Part shown: positions 23,554 through 36,066 of the stretch, piece by piece
How positions within the stretch are numbered: the first letter of the stretch is position 1
Layout of the letters: each line of letters begins with the position of its first letter
Assembly: GCA_022661535.1 (NCBI GenBank)
Contig: JAKULF010000003.1
Span: 682,001-746,000, forward strand
DNA: 64,000 bases
From: Eutypa lata
Lineage: Eukaryota > Ascomycota > Sordariomycetes > Xylariales > Diatrypaceae
Direction: 5' to 3'
Program-made: the position numbers and the translations under genes
The notes under the pieces: generated by a model
Told to the model about the DNA's origin: nothing
The model's input: the letters and a program-made list of their open reading frames with translations, nothing else
Databases searched by the model: none

Positions 23554-24000
23554 ACCAAAAGTAAGAATATTCAATTAAGACCAAGGATTTTCCTTGTCGG
23601 GATTTGCGATACGACCCTCTGCCCGTGAGGAATGGCTATTAGATTGCTATTCCATCGCGCAGTAGCAGTGAATTTCACCTAAACTCAGACCGCTACAAAT
23701 TCAGTGTGAACTCACATGATTAAAAGAAATCACATGTAGCCAAAACTGAAGTGTTGTAGTCCTGGTAATCTTCCATTAAAATACTTGCTGGCTACCAGCC
23801 CTCCCGCCCTCCCGGCCCCCTCCCCTCCCTCGTAAAACGAAGTTGCACATCTCCAGAAAAGGTGAGAGATTTGGCAAGCCTCATGCCTTTATCATCAAGC
23901 TAATCTCAATATTACTACTATCAATAGAGCCTCATCGCTTTCACCGAAGATGTTTACCGCTACAAAGAGCATCCGGGCTGTTGATCTGCATTATAATTAA
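23554..24000. other. Spacer between patatin gene and retrotransposon
   Basis: Presumed promoter of the patatin-like gene. It contains a C-rich run at about 23800-23830 (CCCTCCCGCCCTCCCGGCCC) and ends with ATTAA (23996-24000), the left target duplication of the retrotransposon. Composition is normal up to the LTR edge, so mutation did not visibly spread here. Confidence 0.6.
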
Positions 24001-24160
24001 TGTTAAATATAAACATAAGTTATAAAGTTATATTATATATGTTTATTACTTAAATAAATAAATTATCTTTATATATAAGTAAAAAGCATTTTATATATTA
24101 TATAATTATAAATATAAAGCGTTTTAATTATTTAAATTTATTAATTATTATATTTTAATA
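24001..24160 (-). repeat. LTR of the copia element (left copy, fully mutated)
   Basis: 160 bases beginning TGTTAAATATAAAC. In its last 57 bases (24104-24160) it differs from the right LTR at 29 positions by hand alignment, and every difference is C-to-T or G-to-A in this copy. Almost all cytosines and guanines are gone; one GCG survives. Confidence 0.9.
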
Positions 24161-26002
24161 TTTTTATTTAAATTATATTAATAATTATAATATAATCGGT
24201 TTAAAGTTATCGTTATTTTAACTTTTTTATTAAAATTTTAAAATTAAAGATTTTTTAAACTTTAATAATTAAAATCTTTTAAATTAATTTACTTTTATAC
24301 TTTATATAATAAAAATATTAAATATTTATTTCTTTTATTATTTAAATTATCGATATTATATTAAATTTTAACCTTTAATATATAATATTTATTTTATAAA
24401 TATTTAATAAAAAAGCGTTATTTTTCGAATAATACGTTTTTTTAACGTTTAATTTTAATAACGTAAAATATAAAGTTATAATTTTAAATTAAAATTTGCT
24501 TATTTTTATATAATTTATAAAAGTCGTTTATAATAATTATAACGAATATATATTACTTTTTTATTTTTTATTAATTTTTAATTAAAAATTTATTTAATAT
24601 ATTAAATAAATTTATTTAAGTTTTTTTATTATATTTAAATAAAAAATTAACGAAGTTTTTAAAAGTATTATAAATAATAACATTTAATATATAATATTAT
24701 TAATTAACTTTATTTTATTTATTATAAAAAAATATAATTTTAAAATAAACGTATAAACTTTTATCGTTAATTATTAAATCGTAAAATTATTATAAAAAGT
24801 TTTTTAAATTAATATTTAATATATTAAAATTTAATAAAAGTAAATTAAATGTTATAAATAATATTATAAATATTATTATAATATAATTTAAATAATTAAA
24901 AAAAAAGAATTTTTAAAAAAAAAATAATAAATTAAACGTATATTATATAAAGTTTAATTTTTTTTTATTTTTATTTAAAAATAAAAAATATACTTTATAA
25001 AATAAAATTAAGCTTTAATACTTTTTAAAAAAATAATAAATATATTAAAAAACACTTTAAAAAATTAATATTATTATAAAATTAATATAATATATAATAT
25101 AAAAAAAATATAAAAAAAAATATTATTATAAATAATAATATAAATATAAAGAAAAAAAATAATATTTTAATAATAAAATACTTTTATAAATTTTTTTTTT
25201 TTTTTTTTAAAAATAAAATATTTAAGGTTTTTTTAAAATTAATAAATTTATCTTTTAATAATAATTTCGTTAAGTTATTTATAATTTAATTTAAAATATA
25301 TATATATTAAAAATTAACATTATTATTAATTTATTTTTTTTAAATAAAATAATAATATATTTTTATATATTTTATATAAACGTAAAATTATAAGTTTTTA
25401 ATTAAAATAAATATATTTTAATTATTATTATAAATTATCGTAATAATTATTTAATCGTTAATAACATTAAGTTTATTAAATAATTAATATAATTAAATAA
25501 TGTTTTTTATAATTTATATTTATTTTATATATTTAACTTTATAAAAAAATAATATTATTATAAATTATTTTTTTAAAAATTAATTAATAATATTATTATT
25601 AATATTAAAGATATAATTAATAATTAATTAACGAAATTATATATAATTAATTTAATCGAAATTAATTTAATTAATTAAATTATATAAATTATTTTAATAA
25701 ATAAATTTAAAATTAAACGTATTTTTAAAATAATATAATATTTATTTAATAACGTTAAAGTAAATTATAATAAGATTTTTTATATAATAATTTAAATAAA
25801 AAACAATATAAATAATATTTAAACGAATATTTATTATAATATATATTAAATAACTTATAACTTTAATATATTATTTAACGTTTATTATTAAAGCTTTATA
25901 ATTATTAAAAAGTTTATTAATTTTATTAATTATTATTAATATAATATTTAAATATATATTTTATTAATTTAATTTTTTAATAATTATTTCGAAATAAATC
26001 TT

Positions 26003-26200
26003 TTAATTAAAATAAATTATTTTATTAATATAATTATAAATAATATTTATATTTAAATAATAATTATAAAAGCTTAAATTAAACATTTTAAATTTATTAA
26101 ATAAAGTTTTTTTTAATTTAATAATTTCTTTTTTATTAAATTCGATTATTAAAAAATTATTTATATAAATCGTTATATAAATATATTTTTTAAAAAACAC
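26003..26200 (-). pseudogene. Degraded copia reverse-transcriptase segment
   Basis: A 65-codon frame survives by chance. The sequence around IYINNFLIIEFNKKEI matches the copia polymerase core, where YVDD normally stands; here the Val and both Asp codons have become Ile and Asn codons, as expected from G-to-A change. Downstream KLKKTLFNKFKM and YYLNINI keep the spacing of the family (helix, FKM, YYLG-like). It cannot be active. Confidence 0.75.
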
Positions 26201-26929
26201 TTTTATATTAAATTTTAATAAATTAAAACTTTAATTTTTAAAAAATATAATTAATATATAATATTATATTTATAATGTTTATTTTAAATTATAAAATATT
26301 TTATTTAATTTATATATTTTATTTATATTATTATTAAATTTAAATAATTATTTAATATAAATCTTCTTTATAATTAATTTATAAAAAAAGTTATTTTAAT
26401 ATTTATTTATTTTAATTTTAAATTTAATATTATAATAAAAACAAAAATAATTTTATAATTTATAAATTTAATAATTAAAATAAAAATATTTATATAATTT
26501 AATTTTTTAATTTATTTAAAACCGCGTATAATTTATCGTATTTTATAACGAATAATTTTATTATTAAATTTTCTTTTTAATTTATAAATTTATTTTTTAA
26601 ATAAAAATTTTTAATTAATAAATAAATTATAAATTATTTAAATATTATTATTTATTAAAAATTAATATTCGTTTTTTATAACTTTATATTATTTACGTTA
26701 TTATAAATTATATTTTATTTATTTATAATTATAAAATTTAATAATTATAATTATTAATATAACTTTTAATATTATTATAATTAAATGAAATTTAAAATTA
26801 ACTTTTAATTAATATTAATTCGTTTAAATATAATTAATACGTAAACGAAAATTATAATCGTAAAATACTTTAAATAATAAACTTTTTTTATAAATTATGA
26901 TTTTTTTAATATATTTATTATTATAAATT

Positions 26930-28775
26930 AAATTATTAAATATAATTAAATTATTTTTAATAAATAAATTTATAATAACTTATTTATTAAATCGCTTTTA
27001 AATAATTATAAAATAAATATTAAGTAAAAAATTTATAATATATTTATCGATAATTATTAATAATAATTTAAAATTTAATCGTTTATATTTTTTATATTTT
27101 TATTTACTTTTAAATCTTTTAATTAAAATTAATTATAAAATAAATAAATTTTAAATAATAAATAATTTAATAACGGTATTAATTTATCGTCGTTTTAACG
27201 TTTATTTAAATTTAAATAAATTCGATTTTTATCTTTTATAATCGTAATATTATAATTATAAAAAAATTAAATATTTCTTTTTAAAAATAACATTATTAAT
27301 ATTAATAATAATATTATTATTTAATCGAAAAACGATATAATTTATTATATTATTATTATTATAATTTAATATTTTATAAAACATATTAATTAATTTAAAA
27401 ATATTTATTTTTTTATTAAACTTATAATAATTAATCGCTTTTATCTTTATTAAATAATAAAAATTAAATTCGTTTTTATATTATACTTTATAAAAAATAA
27501 TTTTAAAAGTTAAATATAAACTTTTATTTTTAAAATAATATATTAATTTTATAATAATAAGTTAATAATAAACCGATATATTATTTTTAATAATCGTTTT
27601 TATAATTAATTTAATATAATTTTTTAAATAATTAATAATATTTTTAAAAACGTCGTTTTATTTATATTATTTAATAACGAAATAACGAATATTTATATCT
27701 TTTTATTAATAAAAGTTTTAAAACTTTACGTTATTATAAAAGCTTAATTTATCGATAATTATTATATAATAACGTCGTTTAAATTTTTTTTATTAAATTA
27801 AAAAATTCTTAAAAGCTTATAATTAATTTTTAAATTATTTAATTAAAATAACTTAATTTATTTAAAATTTATTATAAATTATAATTAATTAATTAATAAA
27901 CTTATCGTAATTAATAATGCTTTATAATATATTAATTTCGTTTAAATATAATAATTTTAAATTATAAATATTTTTTTTAATTTATTTTTATTAAGTTTTT
28001 TTTAATAATAACTTTTAACGTAATTATTATATAAATATTATTATTTTAAAAGCTTAATATTTTTTAATATAATTATTAATTTATAAATGTTTTATTTATT
28101 AAAATACTTTAATCGTTTATATTAAATTAATAAATTAAAGTTTATAATAAAATAAAAATAAAAAGTTATATTAAAATTAATTATATTAATTATATTATTA
28201 AATTAATTAATTATATATAAATTTATTAATTTAATTATAATTAAAAAAATATATTTCTTTTTAACATTATAAATAATATTTTAACGAAATAAAAATTTCG
28301 TTTTTTTTAATAAATTAAATAATTAAAATAAAGTTTATTTTTAATTTTAAATAATAAATTATATTTTAAATATTAATACGTTTTATTTTATCGTTAATTA
28401 AAACGTTAAAAAATATAATACTTTTATATTTTAATATTAAAATTTTATTTTTAATATTATATATTTATAATTTTTTATATAATTAAAAGTTATTAAATAA
28501 TTTTCGCTTATAATAATTTATTTAATTATAATTATTATTTAAAATTAATATTTTTTATAACTTTTTTATTAATTTTATTATTTTATTTTTAAATAAAAAT
28601 ATAAGTTTTAACTTTATTAATCGTTATTTTATATTAAATTCGTTTAATATATCGTTTAATTTAAATTTAAAAGTTAATATAATTAAATTAATAATAAAAT
28701 TAATAAATAAACTTATAATAAATTATTTATTAAATCGCTTTTAAATAATTATAAAATAAATATTAAATAAAATAC
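26930..28775. repeat. Direct repeat pair inside the copia body
   Basis: A segment at about 26930-27028 recurs at about 28675-28775. The shared core is a near-identical run around TTATTTATTAAATCGCTTTT followed by AAATAATTATAAAATAAATA. They are too long and too alike to be chance even in AT-rich DNA. They may reflect an internal duplication or a further insertion hidden by mutation. Confidence 0.5.
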
Positions 28776-29348
28776 TTTTAAAAAAACGAAATAAAATGCT
28801 TAATTATAATATAATTTATAATAATTTAATAATATCGTTTTTTATTATTAAAAATATATTAATAACGATAAGTTTAATATCGTTATTAATTTCGTTATTT
28901 TCGTATATTAATTTAATAAAAACTATTAAAATATCGTTATTATTTAACTTTTACCTTTTAAATTATTAAATTTTATTATTTTATTAATATAATAATATTT
29001 TTTTTAAATATTTTTAAAAATAATCGTTAAATAAATAATTAATAACTTTACGTTTAATAATTTCGTAATAATTATATTAAAATTCGTTAAATATTTTTCG
29101 TTTATTTTTATCGCTTTATAATTTATTAAAGCGTTAAACGTAAAGAAATTTAATTTATAAATCGTTATTATTTTTAATATATAAATTTTATTTTTTTTAT
29201 AAAATAAGTTATAAAGTTTTTTTAAATATTATTATTATTTTAAAAATTTTATTAATTTTATTTCTTTTAAAAATAATATTATAAAATTAATAAAAAATAA
29301 TAAAAAAAATAAAAAAATTTAAATTAAATATAAAAAAAAATTTATTAA

Positions 29349-29592
29349 TGTTACGAATTAAATAAAGAAACGTGTTACGTAATTTTAAACATTTAAGGAA
29401 TAAGTAAAAATAACAAGTTAATAAAAAAAAAGAAAAATATAATAATAACTAATACTTTTAAACTATTTATATATAAATAAAATAAATCTTTTAAGGATTC
29501 TTTCTATTATAAATGCCTTTTTATTATCTTAATCATTTAATTATTATTATAATTACTTAACTTATACGTATTATTTAAAATGAATCGTAACA
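29349..29592. repeat. Left LTR of the nested element
   Basis: 244 bases, TGTTACG...CGTAACA, with a central TTATATATAAATAAA box. Differences from the right copy seen by eye are nearly all transitions, in both directions, so each copy was mutated independently. Confidence 0.85.
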
Positions 29593-31148
29593 TTATTTTT
29601 TTAACGTATTAAGCTTTGTCCCGAAACTATATAAATTTTAAATATTAAAAAACTTTAAGCAAAATCTTTAATAATTAAACGATATATATCATTAATTTTA
29701 TTTTTCGTATCCGTATTATTCGAATTATTATTATCTTTTATATTAAATTTATCGATAACGATTATTTTTTAAGTTATAAGTTTATACGTAATCGTAATTA
29801 ATTGTTTAAAATAATCTTTTACGAAATAGTTTAAAGCATTACATTTTCGGTATTTGCTATTACGTTATTATTCGTCTTTTTAAACTTAAATCGACGAAGG
29901 AGCTATAGATTTCGAATAAATAAAAACTACGTTAATATTTATTAATTTACGTAAATCGATAATAAAGTTATTAAGTTTTCGTATATCGATAATAAGTTTT
30001 AAATTATTAATATTTTAATATAACTTAATTAAGTTAAATGTTAACTTGATAATACTTAAAGTAATATTTATTATATTAAAACGTTAATGGTTAAAATAAC
30101 CAAAATAATAATTTATATAAGTATAAGCATAATCTTTACTATAAAATTAACGATAAAGTTTTTTAATAAAAATTAAATATATAAATAATAAAACTTTAAA
30201 ATTATTAACTTTAATTTATAAACGGTTTAAAAAAGCTTATTAAAGCTTTTAAATGCGTTAATTATTCGTTATCTTATCAATATCGTTACAAGCATTATAT
30301 AAAACTTATTCTTAATTAATTAAAAATTAACGAAAGAAATTATCATCTTTTATTTTTATTTTTTTATACTTAATTTTATTATATAATTATTTATTAAAGT
30401 TATTATAAAAATAATTAAAAACATTAAAAATTTTAATCGGCGTTTTAAGCCATTTATCCGTATATTCGACGTATTATAATTACAAAATAACTAAATCTTT
30501 AATCTTTAATTTTAAACGATTATAAATATAATAAATATAAACATAATTATCATTAATAATAAAACCGTCGATTTGCATTTTATTTTTTATTTTAAAAAGT
30601 TATATATTATATAAAACAAAGCCGTTTAATTTTATTACATTAAATAATTTAACTTTAATCAACGAAGTTTTAATTAAAATATTAACTTTATTATTTAAAG
30701 TATTAATTTTAACTTCGAATTAAGTTATTAATTAATTTCGTACGAAAATAATAATAACTTTAATAATTTCTTATATTTCGTAAACATTAATAATTATTAT
30801 TTTATAAAATAACGAAATAATTTATTTAATATTTAAGTTTTAATTAAACGAAATAATCTATTTAATGTCGATATTTATATTAAAAAAAACGGAAAATTTA
30901 TCGAAAAAAATAAAGATTACAAAACACCTTTAAAACTTAACGTAATCGGAAAAAATATCGAAAACGAAAACGTAAATATAATAATCATTAACAAAGATAA
31001 TCTTTTAATTTAAAACACCTTTAAAACTTAACAAACCTAATAAAGTTTATTATATTTTACATACATCGAAATTCGAAAATTAAAAAGGTCGAAAAGTATA
31101 TTCGACGGCTTTAACTTTAAATATTAAAAGTAAAGAAACTTATTATTA

Positions 31149-31392
31149 TATTACAAATTAAATAAAGAAACGTATTACGTAATTTTAAATACTTAAAAAA
31201 TAAATAAAAATAATAAATTAATAAAAGAAAAAAAAAATATAACAATAACTAATACTTTCGAACTATTTATATATAAATAAAATAAATCTCTTAAAAATTC
31301 TTTTTATTATAAATACCTTTTCATTATTTTAACCACTTAATCATTATCATAATTACTTAACTTATACGTACCACTTAAAATAAATCGTAATA
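31149..31392. repeat. Right LTR of the nested element
   Basis: 244 bases, the same length as the left copy, with the terminal TG and CA both converted to TA. It is followed immediately by ATTAA, matching the left flank. Confidence 0.85.
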
Positions 31393-32876
31393 ATTAATAA
31401 AGTATAAAATCAAAATAATATAAGTTTTATTTAACTTAATAAAATTTATTTTAATTTAATAAAATTTAATAATTAAAGTAATTATAATATATTTCGTTAT
31501 TAAAATAATATTATTTTATTAATAAAATAATTATTAAAATATAATATTATTTTTAAATTAATAATATTTAATTAAATATTTTTAAATAATAAATAACGTA
31601 TTTAAAAATTTATTATTATTAATTTTAATTTTAAAGTTTTTTTTTAATTTATATTAAATATAACTTAATGCTTTATTTTATTTATTTTTTTAATTTTTTT
31701 ATTTTTTATACTTTTTAAATTTAATTAATTTATTAATTTCTTTAAGTTTTTTAACTTTATTTTTATTTAAAAATAAATAATTATATTTTTAAATATAAAA
31801 ATAATTTATTATATTTCGTTTAAAGTTAATTTATTTTAAAAAAACTTAAACTTTATTATATTATTTAATAAATTAATTTTCGTTTTAATTAAAATTATTA
31901 TTATAAAATTTAAATATAATAATTAATTAAAATTTATATATTTTTTTAACTTTATTATTAAGCTTTTATTAATATAATAAAGTTTAAATAAATTAAATAA
32001 AAATATATATTTATAAATAATAAATAAAATATTAAATATTAAATTAAATATCGCTTTTAAATTTAAAATAATAAAAAATATAAAATTAAAAATAAAATTA
32101 AATATAAATTTTAACGTAAATTTAAATATAAAAGCTTTTAAATTAAATAAATTAACTTCGTTAAAATCGTAAAATAAAAATATAAATAATATATTATTAA
32201 AATTAAATAACGAAAAATAATTAATAAGTTTAATAAAAGTATAATTTTAATTTTTAAAATCGTCGTTATTAAAAAATTTTTTAATCGAAAGTTATAAAAA
32301 AATATAAATTAAATAAAAAAAGTTTCGTTTATTAAAAAATTTAAAAAATTATAATTTCGTTATAAAATAATTTTTTAAATTATATTTTTATTATTTATTT
32401 ATATTATTATTTAATAAATTTATTATAATATTATTAATTTAATTATTATTTAAATAACGTTAAAAAAAAAGCAAAAAATACTTATATTATTACTTTATTA
32501 TTTATATAATTAATTTTAAAATATTTTACTTTTAACGTTATAAATTTTAAATATATTTAAACGTAAAAGTAATAATAATTTAATAATATATATTTAATAA
32601 AATATATAATTAAATTTTAATTAAATAAATAAAATAAATTATTAATTATATATTAATTATAATTATTAATAAATATAAACGACGATATTTTTAATAAAAA
32701 ATTAATCGTAAATTTCGAAAAATACCGGATTTTATTAAATATATTAAAGATTTTTTATTTTATTTTATAATAAAAAATATAATAAATTAATTTATAAAAT
32801 ATTTAATAATAAAATAAATTATAAATAATAAAATATATAATAAAAGATTTTATATAAACTTTTTAAACTTATAACT

Positions 32877-33036
32877 TATTAAATATAAACATAAGTTATA
32901 AGATTATATTATATATTATTATTACTTAAATAAATAAGTTATCTCTATGTACAAGCAAGGGGCATCTCACGCATTATATAGCCACAGGTGTGGGGCGTTC
33001 CAGCCACCTGGATTTACCAGCCACCGTATTTCAACA
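32877..33036 (-). repeat. LTR of the copia element (right copy, half protected)
   Basis: 160 bases, same ends as the left copy (TATTAAATATAAAC ... TTTCAACA). The inner part to about 32945 is AT-rich like the body; the outer part keeps normal G+C. In minus-strand reading it has a TATATAA promoter-like box and an outer end starting TGTTGAAATACGG. Confidence 0.9.
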
Positions 33037-33523
33037 GTTAACAAGGCGGTTCGTCACAGAGAATCAATGGTCAGAAGATTCAGTCAATTTCCAAATGCAG
33101 CCACAGAGCCGCAGCTATAAAGCTGACTATACCGGTGAGGTGGCTAGCCAGTAGAAATGGAGTATTGATTCAATCCTGCTTCACACCAGTCGGAACACAT
33201 ATGCAGGAATAAACGCCACAAGTCAGAATTACCTTCCCTGGCGTCTTGTGAGCGATAGCATTGCCTTGGTTCATGTGTTGGGGTACAAAACATATTGTGG
33301 CTTTGCCAGTTAGTAAGGGTACTATTGTGCAAGCCGCATTCTTCCTTACCTGAGAACTGTCCTAATATACTGACCTACTTCCCTCGGCCGAGAGCCTCAT
33401 TTACAATGGTCATCATGCTATAAAGTTCTTTCTCATCAAACTATCTCATCTTATTTAGACGTTTTCGTTCTATTCGAGAGTCAGATCTAATCATATAACA
33501 ACATCCCGAAAAGTAGTCATCCA

Positions 33524-33932
33524 ATGGCAAACTCCAAAAGTGGACAACAAAACACCACCAGTAGCGCACTTGTTCTAGATCTACTGCAACAATCCATAAG
33601 CATCAAGAAAGATAAGGACGAGATTGAGAACTCAGGTTAGTGCTGTACCTATATGAAAACTCGAGATACCCTGCTGACGTCTTGACTTTCTGGCTATAGG
33701 ATCGGAATACTGGGTTGTCAACCTGCCAGAGTTCGCGCAGCGCGATTGCTGGGACCTCTACATGACGCACAACGAATCCACTGTTAGCGCCATCGATCCT
33801 ACCTCCAAGCACTCGAAAGATGGGTTTTTCGTCGGTCGGCTGAATCTACAGAAGCTGGGTTCAAAGGGCCACCGCCTGAGAAAAAGGGGGAAACTGAATA
33901 TGGTGTACATACCAAAGTTGGAGCAGTGCTAG
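33524..33932 (+). CDS. Small two-exon protein of unknown function
   Basis: Exon 33524-33635 (ATG, 37 codons plus one base) and exon 33700-33932 join in phase across a 64-nt intron (GTTAGT donor, GGCTATAG acceptor), giving 114 residues. Exon 1 is polar (SALVLDLLQQSISIKKDKDE); exon 2 reads EYWVVNLPEFAQRDCWDLYM and ends in a basic stretch (GHRLRKRGKL) before VYIPKLEQC. I do not recognise a domain, and no signal peptide or membrane helix is visible. It starts 488 bases from the end of the retrotransposon. The splice signals and absence of internal stops support a real gene, but it could be a fragment of a larger one. Confidence 0.5.
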
Positions 33933-35309
33933 GTGCCCAGCCAGGTAGCTTAGGACCAGGTATACTCGATTCTTCTTTATCAGAGAACATGTCGCGCTTA
34001 AGATGCTGGTTTTATGAACTGCAACCCTGCTAACTGGGGGCGCACAAGGCAATGGTATGCACACAGCCGTTTGAAGTAACTTCTGGTAGTCAGTTTATAT
34101 CAAGCAGTTCAGGTCTCTTTGATGGAAGTTGTCAGGGTAATAATAAGGTGTATACCTAGTCTTTGAGATGAAGACTAAGGGGAAGCTTCGCTAGTGAACT
34201 TACAGAGACCTACAAAGGGGGTCTGGCAGCCTATATAACAGGGGCTTCGCTTCTTGAGTTGCAGTGGAGCAGGCGTTGATGGTCATACATATCCAACCCC
34301 AAGCTCTGTTCTCTCCCCATCGCTCTGTGACACGCCATCACCTGGCAAGACGTTATGATTCATAAGTTATTCAAATTTACTTCAGATTGCGAGTTATCAA
34401 TAGTGACGAAAGTGAACTTCCAATTAATTGTAGTAGGTTTAAAAGGTATATATCGTTAGTATTGCAAGGCACCTGCATAGGGAAGATGGTGTTGTTCTTT
34501 ACTTGGCAAGACAAAATACCCTCGTGACACGGAAGCTCTGGACTAAGACTGTTGGTTACCCTAGGTTCCAACTGTCAATCTAGTATTGCAACAGTCAGTG
34601 AATTTCGGCACCGAATTTGAATCTTAAATATTAAAATGTTAACCTGAGGCACCATGATGTATTCAATCAATTCGTCTGGTATATTCTTGCTACTAGCTAT
34701 GCAGTCACATTCAAAATTAGCCCTGCAACAAAGAAGTATGATCAAATTATATGAAACGATGAAGAAATATCATATCTCTCAAGTCGAGTCCAATCCACCG
34801 TAATAAACAACATAGCCCCACAAGCTAAGCCGCTACGGATAGCAAAAAAGGGGCTTCTCTTTAGATAGTTCAAAGAAAGGGGGGCAAGTCTTAACAGTTA
34901 TTTTATGTGTTGCCGGTATTATAAGAAGCTAGTAGAGTACTATCTTTCCTCATCTATTATAAATAACGATTTACGGTCATAATAACTTAAAATCATTTTA
35001 TATATGTGGTCTCAATTTCCTTCCGTGGCGGCTCTAGATACTCAGGATGTAGACAAAGATCAAAGAGTGAGAAGCAAGTAGGCTGGAAACGAGGTCGAAC
35101 CAGAATTGTGGGAAGGCCATATCAAATCAGAACGTATTTTTCACCATCGTTATGATATGGACTGATCCGAACCATACGGCATGAATCACGCGTTTCACTG
35201 CCTAGGGCCTTGTCTTCAGCGAAGTTTCCGTGAATACCCACTGGATTCAGTCTTTGCTTAATGTATGTCAGTACGGAAGAGTCCTCAAAAACTTATGTAG
35301 AAAACCTAC
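33933..35309. other. Intergenic, probably gene-relic rich
   Basis: About 1.4 kb without a supported gene. Several short frames on both strands have no motif. It adjoins the decayed P450 on the right and may contain its 3' part, but I cannot follow the family signature past 35310. Confidence 0.45.
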
Positions 35310-36066
35310 TTGCTCGAGGATATCGTGGCTTCGACTTCTCAGGTCTCGCTCCTCGAATCTTCTGCTCACGACCAGCTCCAGAGAGCCGAATATACTTCTC
35401 CCAGAGTTAAGTCTGCTAGCTAAAATATCCCCAACGCGTTTAAAGTGACCAAGTAAGTTTCCGGATACACCCGACCATCTACGGTTTATCCACTTACCCG
35501 GAAATAGACTCAGGAAGCAGCCGTACGACTTCCGCAATAAGCAAGGTCTGTTCGATGAACGACATACCAGCTTTCATGAACTCCTGGGTTCTAGCTCATA
35601 GGAATTTCTCAGTTTAGGATGAAACTCCGGATCAATGCTTAGACTCCTGAGCCCACACAATTCCTGGCCGAAAAAGGCATACGCGTTAGACTAAGCAACT
35701 GCCCCGATGATCATAGGATATATCGTAGATAGTGTCCTGTCTTCAGGTGCATCAGATCCAGGTAGCCAGAGCTTGATGGCTAGAGTTTACTCATCCTTGA
35801 CGATGGGGTGCGACTCGTAGCGCCGGTCAGACATGTTTGAAATGGGGGCTCTAATGTCGGGAAAGATATGCGGAAGATGCGCGGTGGGAAGGTAAGGTAT
35901 GGTCCTCAGCAATGGGGCGCCATCAAACCCCTTCCTATCGTGCCAGTTGAACCCAACCATAGTTTTCTTAGGCTGAAGGACCTCTCTTGCCGCGACCTGA
36001 GGCATTATCTATCTCCGTAATCTGTTCCCATTTTGACACGAGAATATAGCGATTGCCAGGGGCGTC
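35310..36066 (-). pseudogene. Decayed cytochrome P450 (ent-kaurene-oxidase-like class)
   Basis: Family-like pieces lie in order on the minus strand but in different frames: GNRYILVSKWEQITEIDNA (about 36060-36000), then VLQPKKTMVGFNWHDRKG and ILPDI-like HIFPDIRAPISN up to a TAA near 35785, then TIYPMIIGAVA-stop-SNAYAFFG (TAG at 35693-35691), then MKAGMSFIEQTLLIAEVVRL with a GTAAGT donor near 35500, then RRFEERDLRSRSHDILEQ with a GTAGGT donor at 35309. This matches the middle third of fungal P450s of the CYP68/ent-kaurene oxidase type. The N-terminus, I-helix, ExxR and heme loop are not found nearby. Stops, frame changes and missing ends mean it is dead. Confidence 0.65.

Larger units (their letters stand above)
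29349..31392. mobile_element. Nested short LTR retroelement (non-autonomous)
   Basis: Two 244-bp direct repeats (29349-29592 and 31149-31392) flank 1,556 internal bases. The left repeat starts TGTTACG and ends CGTAACA; the right one has the same ends with TG and CA changed to TA. The 5-bp flanks are identical: ATTAA at 29344-29348 and 31393-31397. Hence an insertion into the copia body. The interior is too short for gag and pol, so it depends on another element or is a deletion form. It keeps clearly more G and C than its host, so it is younger or less mutated. Orientation is uncertain. Confidence 0.85.
24001..33036 (-). mobile_element. Ty1/copia LTR retrotransposon, RIP-destroyed, with a nested insertion
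   Basis: Two 160-bp direct repeats, 24001-24160 and 32877-33036, both TG...CA type before mutation, bound 9,036 bases. They are flanked by ATTAA (23996-24000) and GTTAA (33037-33041), a 5-bp duplication differing by one G-to-A change. A degraded reverse-transcriptase frame on the minus strand (26003-26200) and a TATATAA in the minus-strand reading of the LTR set the orientation. The interior is almost pure A+T with no intact frame, so the element is dead. The nested element at 29349-31392 accounts for about 2 kb, leaving roughly 7 kb for the original copy. Confidence 0.9.

Noticed and set aside
24001..33036. AT-rich block as centromere or mitochondrial insertion
   Set aside because: LTR pair, target duplication and reverse-transcriptase relic explain it as a mutated retrotransposon.
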